Source of the DNA: Holosporales bacterium | GTDB lineage: Bacteria > Pseudomonadota > Alphaproteobacteria > RUG11792 | NCBI GenBank assembly: GCA_031279295.1 | Contig: JAITIT010000055.1 | Coordinates: 1 to 17,355 of the forward strand | Direction of reading: 5' to 3' | DNA: 17,355 nt | Shown here: piece after piece, positions 8,168-14,334 of the stretch | Layout: every line of letters begins with the position of its first letter | Position numbering within the stretch: the first letter of the stretch is position 1 | Notes under the pieces: generated by a model | Databases searched by the model: none | What the model saw: only the letters and a program-made list of their open reading frames with translations | Told to the model about the DNA's origin: nothing | Position numbers and translations under genes: made by a program

Positions 8168-8686
8168 TTGAATATCTGTGAGAACAAAGCGCTATTCCTT
8201 GATAGGGACGGAGTTATTAACGTTGATACAATCGACGTATGCCGCATAAAAAATTTCAAGTTTATTGATGAAATTTTCGAAGTATGCTGCACGGCGCAGC
8301 AACGTGATTATAAAATTATCGTCGTGACAAATCAGTCTGGCGTCAGCAGAGGAGTATATACAGAAGCCGATGTTACAAACTTGCACAAATATATGATTCA
8401 GCAATTTGCTGAACGCGGCATTCAGATTACTGACGTGTACGTATGTACGAGCCACGACGATTCCTACGAAGACAGAAAACCAAACCCCGGAATGTTACTC
8501 AAAGCACAGGCGAAGCACAGAATAAACATGGCAAGCTCGCTCCTCATCGGAGATAAAGAACGCGACATCTTAGCCGGAATCAACGCAGAATGCGGCAAGA
8601 CGATTCTATTTACATCAAGCCCCTGTGTATCTACCAAGGCTGATGTCGTAGTCCGCTCCCTATTAGAAGTGTTAACCTACCTGTAA
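8168..8686 (+). CDS. gmhB: D-glycero-D-manno-heptose 1,7-bisphosphate 7-phosphatase-like HAD hydrolase
   Basis: Cytosolic HAD-superfamily phosphatase of the GmhB/HisB-N type, expected to dephosphorylate heptose bisphosphate on the way to ADP-heptose for the LPS inner core. Of 172 residues, motif I is FLDRDGVIN with nucleophile D12 and acid/base D14. TNQSGVSRG (54-62) contributes motif II, RKPNPGML (103-110) holds the motif III lysine, and GDKERDILAG (128-137) is motif IV. The usual zinc loop has four ligands, C-x-H then C-x-C before RKP. Here the stretch VCTSHDDSYEDRKP keeps C93 and H96 but lacks the second cysteine pair, so zinc is probably not bound. The start is TTG at 8168, preceded by AGG at 8157-8159. 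The gene converges on parB with 8 nt between stops. A phosphatase for another sugar or histidinol phosphate is possible, but the LPS context favours GmhB. Confidence 0.85.
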   Translation: MNICENKALFLDRDGVINVDTIDVCRIKNFKFIDEIFEVCCTAQQRDYKIIVVTNQSGVSRGVYTEADVTNLHKYMIQQFAERGIQITDVYVCTSHDDSYEDRKPNPGMLLKAQAKHRINMASSLLIGDKERDILAGINAECGKTILFTSSPCVSTKADVVVRSLLEVLTYL

Positions 8687-8694
8687 TACCTGAT

Positions 8695-9588
8695 CTACAA
8701 TTCCAGAGACATCAATTTTTCTATCAATGACTCAAGCTCTTCGCACGACTTGCATGTCAATGTGAAAACCCCACCTTTCTGTGTAATCTTAAGTTTGGTA
8801 TCGATCTTTAACCTGGCCGCAATCCTGTAGGCAATATCAGCAGATTCAGCATCCCTACTCTTGTCTATCATCGTGCCGATTTTCAAATCATCAACATGCT
8901 CCTCCACAGGCTGGCGACCTCCCGCTAGATCGCGAACTTTATTATCCATTCTCTCATGCATAAATTTTTCAAGCTGTCGAACGCTCCAGCCTTCGCGTGC
9001 GGCCGTTTCAGCGATAAATTCCGCATCATACACGCCAACCAAGCATCTCCCATGCCCAGCGCTCAACTTCCCCAACTTAATCATCTTTCTAATGCTTTCT
9101 GGCAAAGCGAGCAATCTCATCGTATTGCTAATATGACACCTGCTCTTGCTGAGCATCTCCCCCAAATCCTCTTGTCTACATCCGCATGATTCTATCAGCG
9201 TCTTCAAAGCCTCAGCCTCCTCGATTGGATTCAGATCAGTTCGCTGGAGGTTCTCTACCATTGCTAGAATCATCACATCCCCATCGCTACAATCCACTAC
9301 GTGCACCGGGACATCGGATAATCCAGCGATTTTAGCAGCGCGCCACCGCCTCTCTCCAGCCACAATCTCGAACTTCTCACCGACATTACGTACAACAATT
9401 GGCTGCAATATCCCATGAGATTTTATTGAATTCGCCAGCTCATCCAGCGCCCCTTCATCAAAATATTTACGAGGCTGCGACTCATTGGGAACAATATCAT
9501 CCACGCTGACAGCTCTAGTCTGCGACTTATCAGAAACCGTTGAATCACCTAACAAAGCCGACAATCCTCTACCTAATTTTCCCTTCAT
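8695..9588 (-). CDS. parB: Chromosome partitioning protein ParB (CTPase, parS-binding)
   Basis: Sliding-clamp CTPase that loads at parS, spreads along nearby DNA and works with ParA to segregate origins. The 297 residues show Box I QPRKYF (38-43), the CTP-binding GERRWRAA (78-85) and ENLQRTDLNPIEEA (112-125). A helix-turn-helix follows (about 137-162, QEDLGEMLSKSRCHISNTMR), and the C-terminus is a dimerisation domain. The start is ATG at 9588 because it overlaps the parA stop as ATGA, and the protein then begins MKGKLGRGLSALLGD, the normal ParB N-terminus. An upstream in-frame start at 9654 would add 22 residues encoded inside parA and is unlikely. It is the last gene of the operon. Its likely targets, two perfect parS sites, lie about 1 and 1.4 kb away inside rsmG. 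Confidence 0.97.
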   Translation of the reverse strand: MKGKLGRGLSALLGDSTVSDKSQTRAVSVDDIVPNESQPRKYFDEGALDELANSIKSHGILQPIVVRNVGEKFEIVAGERRWRAAKIAGLSDVPVHVVDCSDGDVMILAMVENLQRTDLNPIEEAEALKTLIESCGCRQEDLGEMLSKSRCHISNTMRLLALPESIRKMIKLGKLSAGHGRCLVGVYDAEFIAETAAREGWSVRQLEKFMHERMDNKVRDLAGGRQPVEEHVDDLKIGTMIDKSRDAESADIAYRIAARLKIDTKLKITQKGGVFTLTCKSCEELESLIEKLMSLEL

Positions 9589-10355
9589 GCTCTTATGCTC
9601 TCCCTTCTCAAAAATTCCCTCGCTAAATCCATATACGCTCTCGCCCCAACGCACTGAACATCATAAAGCAACACCGGGCGTCCGTGCGATGGCGCCTCCG
9701 ATATTTTCACGTTCCTCGGAATAACGCTATCGAACACGACATTACCAAGATGCTCTCTCACGTCCTTCGCTACCGACAGGCTCAACGCATTTCTCTTGTC
9801 AAACATGGTCAAAACAACCCCAAACAGCTTTAAACGACGATTGTATATTGCTTTAATCTTGTCAATAGAATTTAGAATATAACTCAATCCCTCCAGCGCG
9901 TAGTACTCACATTGCAATGGCAACAAAGCCCCATCCGCGGCTACAAGCGCATTTAACGTCAAAATTCCCATTGATGGAGGCGAATCTATAACGACATAAT
10001 CGAACATATCCGCGTATGCTGCTATAACATTCCTCAAGATACCCTCCCGACTCTCCACTTGCGCCAACTCAATTTCTGCCCCCACAAGATCCATGCTAGC
10101 CGGAGCAAGAAGCAGCCCAGGCACCTGTGTTTGAACGATTGTCTCAAGCAAGGTTTTCTTCCGAGAAAGAAGATCGTAACTTGTGTTTGCACCCTTTGCG
10201 TAAATTCCCACCCCAGTCGTAGCATTCCCTTGCGGGTCAAAATCGACAAGAAGAACTTTCTTCCCAATCGCAGCAAACGCCGTGGCTAGATTAACAGCCG
10301 TCGTAGTTTTCCCGACTCCTCCTTTTTGATTCGCGATAGCTATACTTATAGCCAT
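9585..10355 (-). CDS. parA: Chromosome partitioning ATPase ParA (Soj)
   Basis: MinD/ParA-type P-loop ATPase that binds DNA non-specifically as an ATP dimer and moves ParB-parS complexes. The 256 residues open with the deviant Walker A motif KGGVGKTT (11-18, signature lysine K11). VDFDPQGNATTGVG (37-50) follows, then the Walker B-like FDYVVIDSPPSMG, and the basic C-terminal part used for DNA contact. The length matches chromosomal ParA proteins. Its ATG shares one base with the rsmG stop (TAATG) and its own stop overlaps parB (ATGA), so rsmG-parA-parB are translationally coupled, as in many alphaproteobacteria. Confidence 0.97.
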   Translation of the reverse strand: MAISIAIANQKGGVGKTTTAVNLATAFAAIGKKVLLVDFDPQGNATTGVGIYAKGANTSYDLLSRKKTLLETIVQTQVPGLLLAPASMDLVGAEIELAQVESREGILRNVIAAYADMFDYVVIDSPPSMGILTLNALVAADGALLPLQCEYYALEGLSYILNSIDKIKAIYNRRLKLFGVVLTMFDKRNALSLSVAKDVREHLGNVVFDSVIPRNVKISEAPSHGRPVLLYDVQCVGARAYMDLAREFLRRESIRA

Positions 10356-10972
10356 TACAATAATGATCTAACGTTCGTTATTTTTAGTATAACACACCCA
10401 CTCCTTGTAATGCTATCACTGATTTCACAATCAAACGAAAAACTTTTCCGAGCCGATTCCAACTCTTCCCGATATGATGCGCCCTTATGAAAAACGCCAG
10501 TCATAATTCCCGTTTTTGTCATGAGCATCAGTAATTCCCTCACCTTGCCAAACGCTCTCGAAACCATAGCGACATTACATGTTTCACGTGAAACATCGAG
10601 ATTCCACACATCTCCGTTGTATATCTTGAAATTTAATCCAATCACAGACTTAACTTCCGCCAAAAATACACATTTTTTTAGGCTTTTTTCGCATAATATC
10701 ATATCGCCGAACCCAAGAACCGACAAGACAATCCCCGGCAATCCAGCGCCGGTTCCAATGTCTGCAACCAAACTATCCTTGTGTAATAATCCGGCTATTT
10801 GAGCGCTGTCAAGAATGTGTCTCGTATAAATTTCTTGCGAGGAGCTTGTGCAAATCAAATTTATTTTTTGTCCCCACTTGAGAAGTATGGACACATATTT
10901 ATCGAGCGCCGCTCGCTCCGACGCGGCGTACATAGACAAATGTTTCACGTGAAACATTTGATACCAAAACAT
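10355..10972 (-). CDS. rsmG: 16S rRNA (guanine-N7) methyltransferase RsmG (GidB)
   Basis: SAM-dependent methyltransferase that modifies the 530 loop of 16S rRNA (G527 in E. coli). The 205 residues show INLI..S..EIYTRHILDS (37-56), the SAM-binding motif ADIGTGAGLPGIVL (70-83), VSRAFGKV (137-144) and a late HKG. Start choice is open. ATG at 10972 gives MFWYQMFHVKHL and a 28-nt overlap with tsaB. ATG at 10957 gives MFHVKHL and a 13-nt overlap. Neither has a clear ribosome-binding site. Two parS sites lie inside the gene in different frames, read as MFHVKH at the N-terminus and DVSRETC at residues 126-132. The gene is AT-richer than pheS or secA. The usual upstream neighbour mnmG is absent and tsaB takes its place. 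Confidence 0.95.
   Translation of the reverse strand: MFWYQMFHVKHLSMYAASERAALDKYVSILLKWGQKINLICTSSSQEIYTRHILDSAQIAGLLHKDSLVADIGTGAGLPGIVLSVLGFGDMILCEKSLKKCVFLAEVKSVIGLNFKIYNGDVWNLDVSRETCNVAMVSRAFGKVRELLMLMTKTGIMTGVFHKGASYREELESARKSFSFDCEISDSITRSGCVILKITNVRSLL
10580..10595. other. parS centromere-like site 2
   Basis: TGTTTCACGTGAAACA is a perfect 16-bp match to the bacterial parS consensus. The palindrome extends by one base on each side (10579-10596). It lies inside rsmG, about 225 bp upstream of the parA start, and is read there as DVSRETC. It should be a ParB loading site. Confidence 0.95.
10937..10960. other. parS centromere-like site 1, in a 24-bp perfect palindrome
   Basis: The 16-bp consensus parS (TGTTTCACGTGAAACA) is at 10941-10956. 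Symmetry extends to 24 bp, CAAATGTTTCAC followed by its exact reverse complement. It sits at the tsaB/rsmG junction, encoding the last TsaB residues plus its TGA and also the RsmG MFHVKHL start. It lies 361 bp from site 2. Confidence 0.95.
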
Positions 10973-11475
10973 CGCGCATTATACGCACCAACTTGAGCTG
11001 CGGCCAGGTTGATATCGGTAAAAATTTCTGAATTTGGATAAAAAACCACACTATCGCAGTTGGCTATATTTTCTGCGCTTGCAATATTGCAATCCATCGA
11101 GAGATCTTTCGATGATTCGTGCACAAAAAAATCTCCCCCTATTGCTGGGATCGCAATCAGGTAGCTTTTGTGAATTTTCCCTACTACAGATGAGTAGGAT
11201 AAAAAACTTGAAACACCGATAATCTCTGTCGCAGTGTTGGCAATCAAAAATCCGATAGCAATGGAAGACATTGTCCTAGTTGCCGTAAATGATCCTGGGC
11301 CTAATGGATACACGATCTTATTCACGTCTTGAATCAAGTTTTCTGCAATCGCGTTATGTATTAACGTAGGGGCTATGTCAGCAATGTCATGAGCATTAGC
11401 TATGTGGTGAATCTTTGAAATATCACCAGCTAAAATGTGTAGTTCATTCTCTTTTATGAAGTAAGATAAAATCAT
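10945..11475 (-). CDS. tsaB: tRNA t6A biosynthesis protein TsaB (YeaZ), short and divergent
   Basis: Non-catalytic ASKHA-fold partner of TsaD in the complex that makes N6-threonylcarbamoyladenosine at position 37 of ANN-decoding tRNAs. The best evidence is LGPGSFTATRTMSSIAIGF (58-76), the TsaB GPGSFTGLR signature, followed by IGVSSF. The preceding HDIADIAPTLIHNAIAE matches the usual H-S-E-L-L-P-x-I helix. The 176 residues are short for the family (231 in E. coli). The typical N-terminal phosphate-binding strand (LAIDTST) is not recognisable, the protein beginning MILSYFIKENELH instead, and the C-terminal domain is reduced. It starts with ATG overlapping the upstream gene's stop as ATGA. Its own TGA lies inside a parS site and overlaps rsmG. 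Function as a scaffold for TsaD is likely but degenerate features lower certainty. Confidence 0.82.
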   Translation of the reverse strand: MILSYFIKENELHILAGDISKIHHIANAHDIADIAPTLIHNAIAENLIQDVNKIVYPLGPGSFTATRTMSSIAIGFLIANTATEIIGVSSFLSYSSVVGKIHKSYLIAIPAIGGDFFVHESSKDLSMDCNIASAENIANCDSVVFYPNSEIFTDINLAAAQVGAYNARCFGIKCFT

Positions 11476-12143
11476 GAGCGCCTCAATTCTACATTAACGT
11501 AAGTGGCGATTTTTGATAATATATCTTGTGATGGGAGCGGTAGATGTGTTAAGCGTGTGTCATCACGGATTATACATTCCTGAATTATCCACCTGCGTAC
11601 GCCACGTTCGCCTAAAGATTGCGCGATACTGATCAGGTCAGCATCGGTGATATTGCGCGAATCATAAGTTGTCCGTATCTCGTAATTTACCCAGGAGGCC
11701 AAAATAATGCTCAAACTTTCAGCCACGAGCTTACCACTATCTGCCACGTTCGTTATGTCTTTGTAAGACTCGAAGCAAGTTTTTATGTCAAGCCCTACCC
11801 AATCCAGCGTTGGCAATATCACTTTTAGCGCATTTGGGATTACGCCAGAAGTATGGATACCAACCGCATAACCCAATTCTTTTACTGATTCAATTGCCTC
11901 CCTCAGATTCGGCTGCAACAGCGGCTCGCCACCAGAAAAAACGATTGCTTCTAACAATCCAACGCGGGTTTTGAGAAATGATAAAAACTCCTCACGTGAT
12001 ACGTTCCCTGATAACGATGAATCTAAAAAATCTTGATTGTGACAATATACGCATCTGAGCGGGCATCCCTGGCAAAAAACTACGGCCGATAATTTGCCGG
12101 GGTAATCTAGTGCGGAAAATTTGAGTATGGCAGCTATTTTCAT
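11472..12143 (-). CDS. nrdG: Radical SAM anaerobic ribonucleotide-reductase activating protein (NrdG2 type)
   Basis: Predicted 4Fe-4S radical-SAM activase of the NrdG2 type. Family members use S-adenosylmethionine to install a glycyl radical on a partner such as the class III ribonucleotide reductase NrdD. The 223 residues contain GCPLRCVYCHN with the cluster cysteines C27, C31 and C34 (CxxxCxxC), and an extra C24. A GGEP motif is at 71-74 (FSGGEPLLQPN). The opening FSALDYPGKLSAVVF resembles the S-L-I-D-Y-P-G-K stretch of this subfamily. It sits between accA and tsaB with 4-nt ATGA overlaps on both sides. No glycyl-radical enzyme is visible in the window, so the substrate is unknown. A 7-carboxy-7-deazaguanine synthase (QueE) is an alternative, but QueE normally has a different N-terminus. 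Confidence 0.8.
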   Translation of the reverse strand: MKIAAILKFSALDYPGKLSAVVFCQGCPLRCVYCHNQDFLDSSLSGNVSREEFLSFLKTRVGLLEAIVFSGGEPLLQPNLREAIESVKELGYAVGIHTSGVIPNALKVILPTLDWVGLDIKTCFESYKDITNVADSGKLVAESLSIILASWVNYEIRTTYDSRNITDADLISIAQSLGERGVRRWIIQECIIRDDTRLTHLPLPSQDILSKIATYVNVELRRS

Positions 12144-13099
12144 TTTAGAGCAAATTCATCGCCGATCACTTTAAAGCGCTGCCTGCGTGCTTTTGCGCGG
12201 GATGAAATCTTGCTGCCAGATGCCATTTTGTAAAATGTAATGAGCTCATTTTTCACTAATTCACATGCTTTGTTTTTATTTCGATGCGCTCCTCCAACAG
12301 GCTCCTTGATAATAGAATCTATAACTCCGAATGACAGCAAATCTTGGGATGTTAGTCTCTGAAATTCAGAAGTAATTGCTGCTTTGGAGTCGTCTTTCCA
12401 CAGAATTGATGCGCATCCTTCTGGAGAAATCACTGAATAAATCGAGTGCTCAAGCATCAACACATAATCTGAAGTAGCAAGAGCAATCGCGCCGCCAGAG
12501 CCTCCCTCTCCTATAATTATACTGATGCAGATGGAATCGATCTGCATGCTTAGCATCATGCATTCAGCAATAGCAGTAGCCACTCCACGTTCCTCAGAGC
12601 CTGCATCAGGGCAAGCGCCAGGCGTATCGATGAACGTAAAAACGGGGAGCGTAAATCTATTTGCAAGCAACAACAATCGCTGGGTCTTTCGATACCCTTC
12701 CGGACGCGCCATTCCAAAGTTATGCTTCAATCGTGACTCTGTATCGTGACCCTTTTCCTGGCCAATCACAACACATTTGATGTCATTGATCTTGGCCAAT
12801 CCCCCTATAATCGCCTGGTCATCTGCAAATAATTTGTCGCCAGACAACTCAACAAAATCCGTAAAAATGTGACTCAGGTAATCGGTAAATTTTGGACGCT
12901 CTGGATGTCTTGCTACCTGTGTTTTTTGCCATGGTGTTAGATTTTTATAAAGCTGCGCGAGCATATGATCAACCTTGCGCTGCATCTTCAGAATCTCTGA
13001 GGTTACGTCGATATCGCCAATCCTAGCAGATTCACGTAGGGCAGAAATCTTATTTTCAAGATCAACAACCTGTTTCTCAAAATCTAATACGAAACGCAT
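12140..13099 (-). CDS. accA: Acetyl-CoA carboxylase carboxyltransferase subunit alpha
   Basis: Alpha subunit of the AccA2-AccD2 carboxyltransferase, which moves carboxyl from biotin to acetyl-CoA to form malonyl-CoA for fatty-acid synthesis. The 319 residues match the E. coli length. An N-terminal coiled coil (about 5-55) is followed by ARHPERPKFTDYL (63-75) and the crotonase-type core. FIDTPGACPDAGSEERG (156-172) and GEGGSGGAIALA (197-208) supply the acyl-CoA and biotin-binding loops, and ISPEGCASILWKD (224-236) is diagnostic. The start is ATG with GGAG 9 nt upstream, one of the clearer ribosome-binding sites here. It is the first protein gene of the minus-strand operon. It begins 37 nt after tRNA-Cys and overlaps nrdG by 4 nt. 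accD is not in the window. Confidence 0.97.
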   Translation of the reverse strand: MRFVLDFEKQVVDLENKISALRESARIGDIDVTSEILKMQRKVDHMLAQLYKNLTPWQKTQVARHPERPKFTDYLSHIFTDFVELSGDKLFADDQAIIGGLAKINDIKCVVIGQEKGHDTESRLKHNFGMARPEGYRKTQRLLLLANRFTLPVFTFIDTPGACPDAGSEERGVATAIAECMMLSMQIDSICISIIIGEGGSGGAIALATSDYVLMLEHSIYSVISPEGCASILWKDDSKAAITSEFQRLTSQDLLSFGVIDSIIKEPVGGAHRNKNKACELVKNELITFYKMASGSKISSRAKARRQRFKVIGDEFALK

Positions 13100-13135
13100 A
13101 GGCTAAACTCCAGCACAATGCCATTACGCAAACGA

Positions 13136-13209
13136 TGGAGGCCGAGACCGGAATCGAACCGATATAAAAGGATTTGCAGTCCTCTGCATAACCATTCTGC
13201 CACTCGGCC
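13136..13209 (-). tRNA. tRNA-Cys (anticodon GCA)
   Basis: The minus strand folds into a cloverleaf. Acceptor arms GGCCGAG and CTCGGCC are fully complementary, the anticodon loop is CTGCAAA with GCA at 13177-13175, and the T-arm contains GGTTCGATTCC. The discriminator is U, as expected for cysteine tRNAs, and the terminal CCA is encoded (13138-13136). It lies 37 nt upstream of accA on the same strand, so it may be processed from the operon transcript. Confidence 0.95.
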
Positions 13210-13263
13210 GAACACCATCACTCACGAATGGTAACAGAATGCACATAAGCCGGGCAAGCGAAA

Positions 13264-13269
13264 TATAAT
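13264..13269 (+). promoter_or_regulatory. AT-rich possible -10 box between tRNA-Cys and rppH
   Basis: TATAAT lies in the 254-nt gap between the divergent tRNA-Cys and rppH. The opposite strand reads TATTAT at almost the same place, so the island could serve either direction. No good -35 box was found for either strand, and an rppH leader from here would be nearly 190 nt. No gene is seen in the gap. Confidence 0.22.
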
Positions 13270-13463
13270 ATGTACAAGCTCGCCAATTTTGAGACAGGCT
13301 GGTATGCCTCCAGCACTACACCAATATATTCCATAGGAATGAGCCCTTGCAATTCATGGTTTGAAAGTTCCCAGATCCTTAGCTATCGGCTCTTGCTTTT
13401 CTTGTAGTGGTTACGATACGGCATCTGCTACTATACCGGCAGTACCGACTTGTTGAAATTCAT

Positions 13464-13973
13464 ATGTCAAAAAGTTTTGATAGCAGCCGTTTCCGAATGG
13501 GGGTGGGAATGGTATTGATCAATGATGATAAAAAAATTTTTGCCGGGAAAAAAAATGCCGTCAACACGCAGATGGTATCTTGGTTTCTTAAAAAGCCGTG
13601 GCAGATGCCACAGGGAGGCATTGAAGACGGAGAGACGCCACTTGAGGCAGTACTTAGAGAGCTAAAAGAGGAAGTTGGAACTGACAATGTTGAGGTCATT
13701 GCAGAGACCAATGATTGGCTTGAATACCTAGTGCCATGCGCACTCAGGCGCAAGGGTAACAAAGTGGTTGGCCAGCGACAAAAATGGTTCTTGTTGAAGT
13801 TTTTAGGAGACGATAGTGCGATTAATATCAATGCAACGTCACATAGAGAGTTTGATGCCTGGAGATGGATGTCTGCTGGCAACATCATAAGGCTTTCTGT
13901 CCATTTCAAAAAACGGTTGTACATGGATGTCTTCAAAAAATTTCACTGGTATATATGCCCAAATGAAAAGTAG
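13464..13973 (+). CDS. rppH: RNA 5'-pyrophosphohydrolase (Nudix, RppH/NudH)
   Basis: Nudix hydrolase that converts 5'-triphosphate RNA ends to monophosphate, triggering RNase E decay. In alphaproteobacteria the same clade also hydrolyses diadenosine polyphosphates. The Nudix box GX5EX7REUXEEXGU is intact at residues 51-73, with G51, E57, R65, E66, E69, E70 and G72. It follows FRMGVGMVLIN and PWQMPQGGI, the characteristic RppH opening. QRQKWFLLKF (about 122-131) is also typical. ATG at 13464 (MSKSFDSSRFR) gives 169 residues, close to E. coli RppH. An upstream in-frame GTG at 13407 would add 19 residues unlike the family and is rejected. secA follows after a 361-nt gap, so it is probably transcribed separately. 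Confidence 0.94.
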   Translation: MSKSFDSSRFRMGVGMVLINDDKKIFAGKKNAVNTQMVSWFLKKPWQMPQGGIEDGETPLEAVLRELKEEVGTDNVEVIAETNDWLEYLVPCALRRKGNKVVGQRQKWFLLKFLGDDSAININATSHREFDAWRWMSAGNIIRLSVHFKKRLYMDVFKKFHWYICPNEK

Positions 13974-14334
13974 TGTCAGTCCCGTGAGGAGGGCCTACGG
14001 TCCTTAGTTGGTCGTTACCAGTACAAGTCACAATCGCAGCCATCCGGGTTATAGGCCAGTTCACCGAGTTCTGATATTCTGAGTCCAATTCCCGATGCTG
14101 CGCAAACTGCGCCGATGCCCACGTCTGCTGGGTTTCCATTCGATTATGGTAGCAGAGGTGAAACTGTCGCCAATTGCATTCCTTCATTCTAAAAATGCTA
14201 TCGCATAATAACTCGCGTAGAAACGTTTATCCATGGAGAATATATGATGTAACATACTTCACCTACCACCTGCGTTGTAATCTGGTGTATCATTAATTTG
14301 TAACTCAGTGCGTTAGATCATCTAGACATAGCCT
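13974..14334. other. 361-nt intergenic region between rppH and secA, no gene recognised
   Basis: The longest non-coding stretch in the window. A hairpin with stem AGGGCC/GGTCCT and a 3-nt loop lies at 13990-14004, but no T-run follows, so it is at best a weak terminator for rppH. No 6S, SRP, RNase P or tmRNA hallmark was recognised on either strand. Two minus-strand frames are open (see findings) but match nothing known to me. No convincing -35/-10 pair or ribosome-binding site precedes secA. Confidence 0.6.

Noticed and set aside
9589..9654. Longer ParB N-terminus from an upstream in-frame start
   Set aside because: It would overlap parA by about 70 nt and add residues unlike ParB. The ATGA-coupled start gives the normal N-terminus.
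13298..13314. Hairpin GCTGG-7 nt-CCAGC upstream of rppH as a terminator or riboswitch
   Set aside because: The stem is only 5 bp with no T-run, and no riboswitch core is recognisable.
14158..14166. GTGAAAC as a third parS half-site
   Set aside because: Only one half of the palindrome is present; the other arm does not match.
13933..14187. 84-codon minus-strand frame overlapping the end of rppH
   Set aside because: It overlaps a well-supported gene, has no family resemblance and no ribosome-binding site.
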